Both the position numbers and the translations under genes were made by a program. DNA of 64,000 nucleotides from Hyphomicrobiaceae bacterium. Lineage in GTDB: Bacteria > Pseudomonadota > Alphaproteobacteria > Rhizobiales > Devosiaceae. This document shows positions 16,289 to 24,732 of this stretch, piece after piece. The notes beneath the pieces were generated by a model, which worked only from the letters and a program-made list of their open reading frames with translations, was not told where the DNA came from and did no database searches. Where the stretch lies: the NCBI GenBank assembly GCA_020638095.1, contig JACKJF010000004.1, positions 1-64,000 of the forward strand, in the 5' to 3' direction. Each line of letters begins with the position of its first letter. Position 1 is the first letter of the stretch.

Positions 16289-18121
16289 TCAGTTGACCGT
16301 ATGCTGTCTGGACTTGTTTTGGGTATAGGTCTCGCGCGCCTTTTCGAGACGTTCGGGTCCGCCGACTTCGGGGACGGCAACGTCCCACCAAAAGCCACCG
16401 GCGCCGGTTCCGGGCATCGGGTCGGTGTCGATGACGATGACCGAGGGAATGTCCCGTGAGCGGGCTTCGACGATCTTCCGCTCGAGTTCGGCAATGGAAC
16501 CCGCTTTTTCGGCATGGGCGCCCATCGACGCAGCATGGGCGACAAAGTCGATCTCGGGCTGCACCTCGACATTGCTGTCCTTGTAGAGATTGTTGAACTG
16601 GGCGCCGCCGGTCTCGATCTGCAGACGGTTGATGCAGCCGTAGCCGCGATTGTCGGTCAGAACGATGGTGAAGGGTACCCGCCGCATCACCGCCGTCGCC
16701 AGCTCCGAGTTCGCCATCATGTAGGATCCATCGCCGACGAAACAGACGACGTCCTTGTCTGGCGCGGCAAGCTTGATGCCCATGGCGCCGGCGACCTCAT
16801 AGCCCATGCAGGAATAGCCATATTCCATATGATAGCCGCCTTTGGCCGATTGCCAGAGCACCTGCAGCGCGCCGGGCATGGTGCCGGCGGCGCACATGGC
16901 GACGGTCTTTTCCGTCGCGGTGCGCTGCACCGCCCCGATCACCTGTGCGTCGGTCGGCAGCGCGTTGGTGTCGCCAGGTGCCGCAGTGACGTCTCTGACG
17001 GTCCCATGCCACTGGTCGCGCGATGCCGGATCGGCGGCGGCGAACTTCAGGTCGCCCAATTGCTGATCGATCCGTTCGATCGCGACCCTCGCGTCCGAGA
17101 CCAGACCCACCGATCCGTGCTTTTGTGCGTCATAGGGGTGAAGGTTGATCGAGATGAGCTTGCGGTCCGGATTGCCGAAGACTGTCCACGAACCGGTTGT
17201 GAAGTCCTGGAACCTTGTGCCGACCCCGATGATCAGGTCCGCTGCCTGACAGAGATCGTTGGCGCATTGCGATCCGGTCACGCCCGGCGAGCCGAAGTTG
17301 AGGGCATGTTCATAACTGTTGCCGCCCTTGCCGGCCTGGGTCTCGACGAAGGGGATATTGTGCTTTTCGGCAAAACGGGCGAGGACCTCCTCGGCCCCCG
17401 AATAGAGCACGCCGCCACCGGCAACGATGACCGGATTTTTCGCCGCCCGGACCATCTCGACCACGCGCGTGACCTCCCTGGGGTCGGGCTCGGGCCGCCG
17501 GATATGCCAGGTTTTCCGTTCGAAGAAAGCCGTTGGGTAGTCATATGCCTCGGCCTGCACGTCCTGGCAAAAGCTGAGGACCACCGGACCGCAGTTCTGA
17601 GGGTCGGTCAGAACCCGCATCGCACGCGGCAGGGCGCTCAAAAGGTGTTCGGGCCTCGAGATACGGTCGAAATAGCGGGCGACCGGCTTGAAGCAATCGT
17701 TGGCCGAGATTGTGCCGTCATCGAAATCCTCGATCTGCTGCAGCACCGGATCGGGACGCCGGTTGGCAAAGACATCTGACGGAACAAGCAGCACCGGCAG
17801 CCGATTGACATGGGCGAGCGCGGCGGCGGTGACCATGTTGGTCGAGCCCGGCCCGATGGACGAGGTCACGGCATGGGCGCGTCGGCGCTTGAGGGTCTTG
17901 GCATAGGCGATGGCGGCATGGGCCATGGTCTGTTCGTTCTGCCCGCGCCAGGTCGGAAACGTGTCCTTCATCCCGTGCAGGGCCTCGCCGAGACCGGCCA
18001 CATTGCCGTGCCCGAATATGGCCCACATGCCCTCGATGAACCGCTCGCCATCCTCGTTCATTTGTAGCGAAAGCCAGCGCACCATCGCCTGGGCCGCCGT
18101 CAGTCTGATCGTGTTGTTCAT
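16289..18121 (-). CDS. iolD: 3D-trihydroxycyclohexane-1,2-dione acylhydrolase
   Basis: A 610-residue thiamine-diphosphate enzyme that opens the inositol-derived ring, giving 5-deoxy-D-glucuronate. The N-terminal domain holds the TPP glutamate region (IFGHGNVAGLGEAL) and the C-terminal domain holds the magnesium/TPP motif around VVCFVGDGSYMMANSELATA. QNEQTMAHAAIAYAK and SIGPGSTNMVTAAA are typical of IolD. It starts MNNTIRLTAAQAM, preceded by GGGAGAA. The beginning of this gene, including its ribosome site and first dozen codons, is duplicated about 115 bases upstream as a separate 30-codon frame. It lies between iolC and iolE. Confidence 0.97.
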   Translation of the reverse strand: MNNTIRLTAAQAMVRWLSLQMNEDGERFIEGMWAIFGHGNVAGLGEALHGMKDTFPTWRGQNEQTMAHAAIAYAKTLKRRRAHAVTSSIGPGSTNMVTAAALAHVNRLPVLLVPSDVFANRRPDPVLQQIEDFDDGTISANDCFKPVARYFDRISRPEHLLSALPRAMRVLTDPQNCGPVVLSFCQDVQAEAYDYPTAFFERKTWHIRRPEPDPREVTRVVEMVRAAKNPVIVAGGGVLYSGAEEVLARFAEKHNIPFVETQAGKGGNSYEHALNFGSPGVTGSQCANDLCQAADLIIGVGTRFQDFTTGSWTVFGNPDRKLISINLHPYDAQKHGSVGLVSDARVAIERIDQQLGDLKFAAADPASRDQWHGTVRDVTAAPGDTNALPTDAQVIGAVQRTATEKTVAMCAAGTMPGALQVLWQSAKGGYHMEYGYSCMGYEVAGAMGIKLAAPDKDVVCFVGDGSYMMANSELATAVMRRVPFTIVLTDNRGYGCINRLQIETGGAQFNNLYKDSNVEVQPEIDFVAHAASMGAHAEKAGSIAELERKIVEARSRDIPSVIVIDTDPMPGTGAGGFWWDVAVPEVGGPERLEKARETYTQNKSRQHTVN

Positions 18122-18143
18122 GCTATTTTCTCCCAGGCGCTGG

Positions 18144-18236
18144 TTATCGCGCCGCTGCCGCGAACTGAAAACCGATAGCCGCTTTTCCTGCGGCAGCTTG
18201 TGCCTGCGCCGCCGTTGGTCTGATCGTGTTGTTCAT
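18144..18236 (-). CDS. 30-codon mini-ORF duplicating the iolD start
   Basis: An open frame that begins with ATG overlapping the iolC stop codon (ATGA), has a GGGAGAC ribosome site, and ends in TAA 22 bases before the iolD start. Its first twelve residues, MNNTIRPTAAQA, match eleven of the first twelve of IolD; the rest is alanine-rich and unlike IolD. The DNA around both starts is also similar, including the GGGAGA ribosome sites, so this is a local duplication. It may keep ribosomes moving from iolC to iolD, or be a harmless scar. Whether the peptide is made is unknown. It is shorter than the cut-off of most gene finders. Confidence 0.6.
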   Translation of the reverse strand: MNNTIRPTAAQAQAAAGKAAIGFQFAAAAR

Positions 18237-20185
18237 GCTCTGTCTCCCACGGCGTGCCGCGCGGCTTTGGCGCGCGCCTCATCCCAAATCCTGCACAGTC
18301 GCGAATAGCGGTCCGCCATCTCGGCGACCGCTTCGCTGCCGCCGAGCTCGCCTTTGAACCAGCTTCGCGCCACGTCCCCGAAGATCGTCCGCCCGACGGC
18401 AAAGCCCCTGACCAGATCGAAACCGGCCGCGACTTCGAAACTCGCCTTCAGCTCGGCCTCGGGGGCATCGAGACCGAGAACGACGATGCCGCGCGTATGC
18501 CGGTCATGCACTTCGATCGCATCGATGGCGTTCTGCCACGCCGCTTTGGTTGTCATCGGTTCGAGCTTCCACCAGTCGGGATAGATCCCGGCCGCATAGA
18601 AACGGGCAATGACGTCGGCAACGGTTTGATCGTTCACCGGTCCGACTTTCGACGGAATGACCTCGAGAAGGAATTCAAGATTGTTGCGCCTGCTGGCCGC
18701 GAAAAGGCGCCCGACAGTTGCGATCTGCTTCGTCCAGGTCGCTTCGTCGTCGCCCGGATGGCAGAAGCAAAGAACCTTGACCACCTCCTCGCGCGCCCAT
18801 TCTGAAAGTTCGCCGCAGTCGGGGCCGAGTTCCGGCTCGAAATCGAGCGGCCGCGAGCCGGGCAGTTCGGCCGGCCGGCCGATCCAGAGACCCGTTCCCG
18901 ACGCCGCGTGCAGCGCCTTTTTGCCGATGCGGTTGTCGCACAAAATGCCGTAGCCGCTTTGCCCGTTCTGAACCTTGAGGGCCGCTTCAAGGCAAAGTTC
19001 CTTGAACCTGCCGCCCCCTTCGGGCGAATAGCCCTGCATCTCCTCGAGCTGCAGCCGGTGATCGAAGGCGAAGACCCGCATGGTCGAGAAGTCGCCATTG
19101 ACCCTGGTGTGCCGATTGGTCGCCCAATGGACCTGTTCAAGTTCGGCATCGTGACGAAGTGCCTTCGTCCTGATGCCGCGGCCAAGGAAGAAGTTCAGTT
19201 CCTCAAGGCTCGGATAGGCCGGCGTGCAACCATGCCTCGATACGGCGAAAGCGCCGCAGGCATTGGCATACTTCAATGCCGTCGGCCAGTCCGCATCCTC
19301 CATCCAGCCCTTGAGCAGACCGGCAAAGAACCCGTCCCCGGCGCCGAGAACGTTGAAGACCTCGATCGGAAAACCGGGGCCTGTCTGACCGTCATCGAGG
19401 CTTTGCGGTATCGCGCCCTCGAACGCCGATGCGCCCTTCGCCCCGCGTTTGCAGATCAGGGTCGCGCTCGAAACCTTGCGCACCGAATTCAGGGCTTCAA
19501 GCGTGACCGTCGATCCGCCTGCGATGTGGAACTCTTCCTCGGTTCCGACGATCAGGTCGAAATAACCAAGGCTCGAATGCAGCTTGGCCGTCACCTTGCC
19601 GCTTTCCACGAACCGGCTCTCGCCCGCCCCATGCCCGGCAACGCCCCAGAGGTTCGGCCGGTAATCGATGTCGAGCGCCGTTCGCAATCCGTGTTTTTTG
19701 GCCAGCTTGAGAGCCTTGAGAACCGCCGCCTCGGTGCGCTGATGGCTGAGATGGGTGCCGGTGACCACCAGTGCCCGAGCCGAGGCGATGAAGTCTTCGT
19801 CAATATCCTCTTCGCCGAGGGCCATGTCCGCGCAGTTCTCGCGATAGAAAATCAGCGGAAACTGCTCTTCGTCCCTGATCCCCAATATCACCAGCGCCGT
19901 CAGCCGCTCGGGATCGGTCACAACGCCGTTGGTGTTGACGCCCTCGCGCGCCAGCTGCTCGCGGATGAACCGGCCCATATGCTCGTCGCCGACCCGCGTG
20001 ATCACCGCCGACTTCAGCCCCAGCCGCGCCGCGCCGCAGGCAATGTTGGTCGGTGAGCCCCCGATGTACTTGTCGAACGAACCCATATCCTCGAGCCGCC
20101 CGCCAACCTGGCCACCGTAAAGATCGACCGAACTCCGGCCCAGAGTGATCACATCGAGGGGGGGCATTTGTATTCCGTTCGTCAT
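18233..20185 (-). CDS. iolC: Bifunctional 5-dehydro-2-deoxygluconokinase / phosphogluconate aldolase-type protein
   Basis: A 650-residue fusion. Residues about 8-335 are a PfkB-family sugar kinase: GRSSVDLYGGQVGG and YIGGSPTNIACG near the start and NVLGAGDGFFAGLLKG with the catalytic aspartate. Residues about 345-640 are a DUF2090 domain (VFAFDHRLQLEE, LEFLLEVIPSK, DWWKLEP, RGIVVLGLDAPE) resembling class I aldolases and probably replacing IolJ. The two together would turn 2-deoxy-5-keto-gluconate into the 6-phosphate and split it to dihydroxyacetone phosphate and malonate semialdehyde. Such fusions are common in proteobacteria. The start overlaps the upstream stop (ATGA), and its own stop overlaps the mini-ORF start. 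Confidence 0.95.
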   Translation of the reverse strand: MTNGIQMPPLDVITLGRSSVDLYGGQVGGRLEDMGSFDKYIGGSPTNIACGAARLGLKSAVITRVGDEHMGRFIREQLAREGVNTNGVVTDPERLTALVILGIRDEEQFPLIFYRENCADMALGEEDIDEDFIASARALVVTGTHLSHQRTEAAVLKALKLAKKHGLRTALDIDYRPNLWGVAGHGAGESRFVESGKVTAKLHSSLGYFDLIVGTEEEFHIAGGSTVTLEALNSVRKVSSATLICKRGAKGASAFEGAIPQSLDDGQTGPGFPIEVFNVLGAGDGFFAGLLKGWMEDADWPTALKYANACGAFAVSRHGCTPAYPSLEELNFFLGRGIRTKALRHDAELEQVHWATNRHTRVNGDFSTMRVFAFDHRLQLEEMQGYSPEGGGRFKELCLEAALKVQNGQSGYGILCDNRIGKKALHAASGTGLWIGRPAELPGSRPLDFEPELGPDCGELSEWAREEVVKVLCFCHPGDDEATWTKQIATVGRLFAASRRNNLEFLLEVIPSKVGPVNDQTVADVIARFYAAGIYPDWWKLEPMTTKAAWQNAIDAIEVHDRHTRGIVVLGLDAPEAELKASFEVAAGFDLVRGFAVGRTIFGDVARSWFKGELGGSEAVAEMADRYSRLCRIWDEARAKAARHAVGDRA

Positions 20186-21237
20186 TCTTTTTCACCGGTG
20201 CCGGGCTCGAACATGGCACATGACCCCCTAAAAGCAGGATCGTCTGCGTTGTCGGAGGGATTGCAAGGTCCGGATTTCGATAATGTGCTGGGGCCGGTCG
20301 CGAACATCGACAGGAAACTACGGCTGGCCACGAGATCATCGAGCACAGAACCAGAATTGCGCGGGTCCCGCTCCTGTTCGATGGTGATGTAGCCGGCATA
20401 ACCGCGCGACGCCAGAAACGAATGGATCGCGGCATAGTCGATATTGCCCCGCCCGATGGGGCACATCACCCCTTTGGCACAGGCATCGAAAAAGCGGATG
20501 CGCTCGCCCATCACGGTCTGAAACACGTTCGGGTCGATGTCCTTGAAATGGATATAGTGGATCCGGTCCCAATACTTTTCGAGAATGGCGACCGGGTCCA
20601 TTCCGGCATAGGCGGTGTGGCCAGTGTCGATGCAGAAGCCTGCAACCTCGGCAGGGATATCCCGCGCCAAATTTTCGATCTCGTCCGCGAATTCGATATA
20701 GCCGCCGGCATGCGGATGAATGACGGCCCGCACACCGAACCTCTCGCGAGCCAGTTCCGCGATGGCCCGAATGTTTGCCATCATACCGGCCCAGGCGGCA
20801 TCGTCTAGCCGGACGGCGCGATCGGCATGTCCGGCCGCGTAGTCGCGGTCATCGTGACCCCAATCCATGACAGTCAGATAGGGTGCTCCGAACGGTTGGC
20901 CGGGGAAGGTCGCCGGCTTTGGCAGTGCGGTGATCAGGGTGCAGATTTCTTCGGTCTGCCTCAGGAGGTTTTCACGGTTGGCGGGGTCGACCAGATCGTC
21001 GAAAATCGTCCCGGCCACGATCACCAGTCCGCGTGCGTTAAGCGCCTCGGAGACGCGGGCGGCGTCGAGCGGCATATAGCCGTATGGCCCGAGCTCCAAC
21101 CCGCCAAAACCGGCCAGCGCAGCTTCATCCAGCACCTTTTCCCAAGCCGGCAGGTGCGGATTGTTCACGTCGTCGACCCCCCAGCAGCAAGGGGCGGTGG
21201 TGACGACGATCTGGCCGCTCACGTCACTCTTCAACAT
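20182..21237 (-). CDS. TIM-barrel sugar isomerase/epimerase, IolE/IolI-like, with C-terminal tail
   Basis: A 351-residue member of the xylose isomerase-like TIM-barrel group. Metal-site segments are FGGLELGPYGYMP, VIHPHAGGYIE, FCIDTGHTAYAGMDP, IHYIHFKDID and AGYITIEQERD. The layout is close to IolE and to ketose/inosose isomerases, but the reaction is not defined. The last 38 or so residues after SRSFLSMFA, rich in Ser, Pro and Gly with two cysteines, extend beyond the usual barrel end. The ATG at 21237 is preferred; a TTG four codons upstream is possible. It overlaps the preceding small monooxygenase gene by 14 bases and iolC by 4, so all three are translated together. Confidence 0.83.
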   Translation of the reverse strand: MLKSDVSGQIVVTTAPCCWGVDDVNNPHLPAWEKVLDEAALAGFGGLELGPYGYMPLDAARVSEALNARGLVIVAGTIFDDLVDPANRENLLRQTEEICTLITALPKPATFPGQPFGAPYLTVMDWGHDDRDYAAGHADRAVRLDDAAWAGMMANIRAIAELARERFGVRAVIHPHAGGYIEFADEIENLARDIPAEVAGFCIDTGHTAYAGMDPVAILEKYWDRIHYIHFKDIDPNVFQTVMGERIRFFDACAKGVMCPIGRGNIDYAAIHSFLASRGYAGYITIEQERDPRNSGSVLDDLVASRSFLSMFATGPSTLSKSGPCNPSDNADDPAFRGSCAMFEPGTGEKE

Positions 21238-21508
21238 TGATCGTCTCAAAGGTCAGTTTGCGGTTGAACGGCTCGTGAAAGGCGATCCAGTCCTTCGTGT
21301 GCTGTTGTTCCATGTGGAAGGCATGCGCCGCCTGGTCTTTCCACGCTTCGACGAAAACCAGCTTGTCGGCGTCATCTGTGCAGGTGAAAAAGTCGTAGGC
21401 GAGACAGCCCGGCTCGGCGCGCGTCGCGGCCTGCGCTTCAGGTGCGCGAGCCAGAATCCGGTCCCGCGTTCCCGGTTCAAGTTCGATGGTGATGATGAAT
21501 TTGTACAT
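21224..21508 (-). CDS. Antibiotic biosynthesis monooxygenase (ABM/YgiN-like) domain protein
   Basis: A 94-residue single-domain protein of the dimeric alpha/beta ferredoxin-like ABM fold. The pattern KFIITIELEPGTRDRIL, then EPGCLAYDFF, FVEAWKDQAAHAFHM and the histidine-rich helix matches YgiN-type quinol monooxygenases. Several such proteins sit in sugar and polyol operons, where they may act on keto-sugars, and the family name does not prove oxygenase activity. It lies between an IolW-like dehydrogenase (21 bases upstream) and a TIM-barrel isomerase (14-base overlap), firmly inside the inositol operon. Its substrate is unknown. Confidence 0.82.
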   Translation of the reverse strand: MYKFIITIELEPGTRDRILARAPEAQAATRAEPGCLAYDFFTCTDDADKLVFVEAWKDQAAHAFHMEQQHTKDWIAFHEPFNRKLTFETINVEE

Positions 21509-21529
21509 CGACTATCCTTCGGCCTTCGC

Positions 21530-22555
21530 TCAACCGACCGCCACGGAACGGCCCTCGGCGGCGCTTACGCGCGCCGCGTCGAGAACGGCCAGCGTTGCGA
21601 TGCCCTCTTCCGCCGTCACCGGCGGCACGCCGCCGGTTCTGATGGCCTCGGCAAAGGCTTCGTAGTAGGCAAAATAGGCGCCCTGTTCCGAAGGCACCTT
21701 CACAGCGCCATCCGCGCCATAAAAGGTCCCCCAGGCCGACTGAGGCTCGTGGCCCCAACCCTCACGATCGTCGGCCGGACGCTTGCCTGAAAAAATGGCC
21801 TGGGCCTGCACGTCGGTTGCATGGCTCACATAGGCGCCGGCATCGCCATAGGCTCTCAGCTCGCGCTGATTGAAATGGTTGAGTTTCGACGCCGAAATGT
21901 GGCTGTGTGTGCCGCCCTGATGCCGCACCGTGATGGTGAAGCTCGCATTGGTCGGGCCTTCGGGCAGATCGACATCGTCCATCTGCGCGTCCACAAGCAC
22001 GGCCGGACCGAGCAGATAGAGCATCTGGTCGACCAGATGGCTGCCAAGGTCGCGCAGAAGCCCGCCAGTCGGTCCGTGCTCCAGCGTCGCCGGGTCGTCG
22101 AAATCCATGCGGTTGTGAATACGCCAGATCTTGCCGAGCCGGCCATCGTCCTTGAGCTTTTTCAGGGTCTGGATGTCTGCGTCCCATCGGCGGTTCTGGT
22201 AGACACCCAGAACGATCCCTTTGGCCTTGGCCGCGCGGGCGAGATCACGCGCAGCATCGGCGGACGGAGCAAATGGCTTGTCGGCAATCACGTGCACACC
22301 CGCCGCAATGGCTTCGAGAACCAGTTCGCGGCGTGTCTGAGGTGGCGTCGTAATTGTCACGGCGTCGACGCCGGCGGCGAGCATGGCCGCAAGACTGGGA
22401 TAGACCGGCGTGTCGGGAAGGTCCGCATGCACTTTGGCGATGGTCGCCGGCGCGCGCGCAACCACGCCCGCCAGTTCGCAACCCCTGGCAGCGGCGATGA
22501 AGGGCGCATGAAAATGCTGCCCTCCCGTTCCGTATCCGACCACGCCGATCCGCAT
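21530..22555 (-). CDS. Gfo/Idh/MocA oxidoreductase, IolW-like scyllo-inositol dehydrogenase
   Basis: A 341-residue NAD(P)-dependent dehydrogenase. The Rossmann motif VGYGTGGQHFHAPF is at residues 5-18; the catalytic EKP motif is present as DKPFAPS; and LRDLGSHLVDQMLYLLG carries the catalytic histidine/aspartate region. VYQNRRWDADIQTLK and PVTAEEGIATLAVLDAA match the IolW/YvaA branch, which reduces scyllo-inosose to scyllo-inositol with NADPH in Bacillus. The ATG at 22555 yields the expected short N-terminus before the dinucleotide fold. It follows the TIM-barrel isomerase gene by 13 bases. Function on scyllo-inositol is inferred from similarity and operon position. Confidence 0.83.
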   Translation of the reverse strand: MRIGVVGYGTGGQHFHAPFIAAARGCELAGVVARAPATIAKVHADLPDTPVYPSLAAMLAAGVDAVTITTPPQTRRELVLEAIAAGVHVIADKPFAPSADAARDLARAAKAKGIVLGVYQNRRWDADIQTLKKLKDDGRLGKIWRIHNRMDFDDPATLEHGPTGGLLRDLGSHLVDQMLYLLGPAVLVDAQMDDVDLPEGPTNASFTITVRHQGGTHSHISASKLNHFNQRELRAYGDAGAYVSHATDVQAQAIFSGKRPADDREGWGHEPQSAWGTFYGADGAVKVPSEQGAYFAYYEAFAEAIRTGGVPPVTAEEGIATLAVLDAARVSAAEGRSVAVG

Positions 22556-22568
22556 CGTTGCGCCCTGC

Positions 22569-23510
22569 CTACCGGCTGATCGTTGCCTGCAGCGCGTCGA
22601 CTGAGGACTGGATGCCAGCGTCGGTCGACATGGTGAAGTCTTCCATTTCGAGGCTGACCCAGCCGTTGTAGCCTTCCATGCGGACGACCGAGAAGAATTC
22701 CTTCCACCATTGCAGGTCGTGGCCTGCGCCAACCGCGACATAATTCCAGGCGCGATCCTTCACGTCGGTCACTTCGCGGGTTTCGAGAATGCCGTCGACA
22801 TCGACCTTGCCGCGTTCGAGGCGCGTATCCTTGCCATGCACGTGGTGAATGGCTTCGCCGAGGGCGCGGGCCGAGGCGATGGCGTCGGCGCCCATCCACA
22901 TCAGGTGGCTGGGATCGAGGTTCAGGCCGACCATCGGATCAGTGGCATTGCGCAGCTTGAAGAGGGTGGTCGGATTCCACACCAGCATAGCCGAGAAGTT
23001 TTCCAGCGCGAATTTCTCAACGCCCGCCTTTTTGGCGTGCGCGACGAGGCCGTTCCAATAGGGAATTGCCCGGTCTTCCCACTGGTAGCGGTGCCATTCG
23101 GGATGTTCGGCGGGCCAGGATTTGGTCGCCGTCAGCCAGTTCGGAACCTTGTCGCCGGGGGCCGCTTCAGGCAGGCCGGACATCGTGACAATCTTTTTCA
23201 CGCCGATCTCGCCGGCAAGCGTCACCGTATCGGCGATTTCCTTGCGGTGCTTTTCGCCCATGGCGCCCGGATCGAGCGGGTTGCCCGAGCAGTTGAGCGC
23301 CGCGATCTCGAGGCCGCGAGCCTCTATTTCCTTGAGCTTCGAACGCAGAAGACTCTTGTCGGCCAGAAGCTCGTCAGCGCGGAAGTGCGGCCCGGGCGAC
23401 CAACCGCCGCCGGTCATCTCAACGCCCTCGACGCCAAGCTTGACGACCTTGTCGAGCATGTCGGTGAAGGAGAGATTGCCCATGACATCGGTGCAAATTG
23501 AAAGTCTCAT
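22569..23510 (-). CDS. TIM-barrel sugar isomerase/epimerase
   Basis: A 313-residue xylose isomerase-like TIM-barrel protein. It begins MRLSICTDVMGNLSFTDML and has metal-site segments GVEGVEMTGGGW, FALENFSAMLVW (Glu), VGLNLDPSHLMWMG (Asp, His), IHHVHGKDT (His) and NGWVSLEMEDF (Glu). This subgroup usually travels with a Gfo/Idh/MocA dehydrogenase, as it does here with the gene immediately upstream, and such pairs act on 3-keto sugars or inososes. The exact reaction is not known. The length and motifs are complete. It is separated from its neighbours by 13 and 23 bases, within one operon. Confidence 0.83.
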   Translation of the reverse strand: MRLSICTDVMGNLSFTDMLDKVVKLGVEGVEMTGGGWSPGPHFRADELLADKSLLRSKLKEIEARGLEIAALNCSGNPLDPGAMGEKHRKEIADTVTLAGEIGVKKIVTMSGLPEAAPGDKVPNWLTATKSWPAEHPEWHRYQWEDRAIPYWNGLVAHAKKAGVEKFALENFSAMLVWNPTTLFKLRNATDPMVGLNLDPSHLMWMGADAIASARALGEAIHHVHGKDTRLERGKVDVDGILETREVTDVKDRAWNYVAVGAGHDLQWWKEFFSVVRMEGYNGWVSLEMEDFTMSTDAGIQSSVDALQATISR

Positions 23511-23533
23511 TTTCTACTCCGTGATTGGACAGT

Positions 23534-24706
23534 TTATTCGAAGTCGACCCAGACAGCGCCGGCGTCGGCCGAGCGTACGCAGTTCTCGAGGAAGCGCACG
23601 CCTTCGAGACCCGCGTTTATGTCCGGGTAGTGATGGGTTTTGAGGAAAGCCTCATCGCCCCGGCGCTTCGCGTCGATGGCCTGGGCGATCCAGAGATAGA
23701 TGTTGGACCAGCTGTCGCCGAGCCCCTCCGTGTGCAGGGCGCCCATGCGGTCGACCGCAAGACTTTCGTCCTCGAGGTAGGGCATGCCGTGATGCATGAT
23801 CCGCTCGGGCTCGCCCTGGACCTGATAGACCAGCTGGTCGGGATGGGAATCAGACCAGGCGATCGAGGCTTTGGACCCGACGAAACGATAGCGCTGCGAA
23901 CCCATGTTGCCGGCGTCGACCGACGAAACCCACAGTCGGCCACGTGCACCATTGTTGTAGTGCATCAATACGGTGGCGTGATCTTCGAGCGGCGCGCGCG
24001 ACGGGATGAAGGCCTTGCGGTCGCAGAGCAGCTTTTCGATTTTCAGATCGGCGAGGACGATCTCCGAGAGGTAATAAAGGTGCGTGCCGATATCGCCCAG
24101 CACAAAGGTCGAGCCGGCGGTCTTCGGATTGGTGCGCCACTTGACCGCTTCGGGGGCACCTACATCGTCGCCTGAATTGAAGCCGTGGGTGTAGGCCATG
24201 TCGACGATGCGAATGTCGCCGAGCATGCCCTTTTTGACCATTGTCGCCATCTGGTGGACGAGCGGATGGCCGGTGAACCCGTAGGTCACGCCGACGATTA
24301 GGTTTTTATGCTCGGCCAGTTCCTTGATCTGTTCGCTTTCGGCCACGGTGAAGAAGAGCGGCTTTTCGCAGATCACATGCAAGCCGGCTTCAAGACAGGC
24401 CCTGGTGATTTCGTAGTGAGTGAAATTCGGCGTGGCGACGGAGACGACTTCGACCGCGTCGTCGCGCGCCGTTTCTCCGGCGATCAGGTCCTGATAGGTC
24501 GCATAGCAACGGCCAGCTTCGACCCCGAGACGGACGCCGAAATCGCGCCCGCGTTCCGCGTCGAGATCGAACGCGCCCGCGACAAGGCTGTAGGTTCCAT
24601 CACGCAAGGCACCGGTGCGGTGCTTGTAGCCGACCTGGCCCGTGCGGCCGCCGCCAACCATGCCCCAGCGCAGGGGGCGTTCGATAAGTCTTTCACCGTT
24701 GATCAT
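23534..24706 (-). CDS. Gfo/Idh/MocA family oxidoreductase
   Basis: A 390-residue NAD(P)-dependent dehydrogenase with the Rossmann motif MVGGGRTGQVGYKHR near residue 16, the EKP motif in HVICEKPLFFTV, and the substrate-domain signature LGDIGTHLYYLSEI. It is longer than IolG or IolW and belongs to a different branch of the family, often found beside TIM-barrel isomerases, as here. Possible substrates are an inositol isomer, an inosose or a 3-keto glycoside. It lies between iolG and the isomerase gene with short spacers and is one of three dehydrogenases of this family in the operon. Confidence 0.85.
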   Translation of the reverse strand: MINGERLIERPLRWGMVGGGRTGQVGYKHRTGALRDGTYSLVAGAFDLDAERGRDFGVRLGVEAGRCYATYQDLIAGETARDDAVEVVSVATPNFTHYEITRACLEAGLHVICEKPLFFTVAESEQIKELAEHKNLIVGVTYGFTGHPLVHQMATMVKKGMLGDIRIVDMAYTHGFNSGDDVGAPEAVKWRTNPKTAGSTFVLGDIGTHLYYLSEIVLADLKIEKLLCDRKAFIPSRAPLEDHATVLMHYNNGARGRLWVSSVDAGNMGSQRYRFVGSKASIAWSDSHPDQLVYQVQGEPERIMHHGMPYLEDESLAVDRMGALHTEGLGDSWSNIYLWIAQAIDAKRRGDEAFLKTHHYPDINAGLEGVRFLENCVRSADAGAVWVDFE

Positions 24707-24732
24707 TTTGATCCTGCAGAAGAGCGCTCGGC

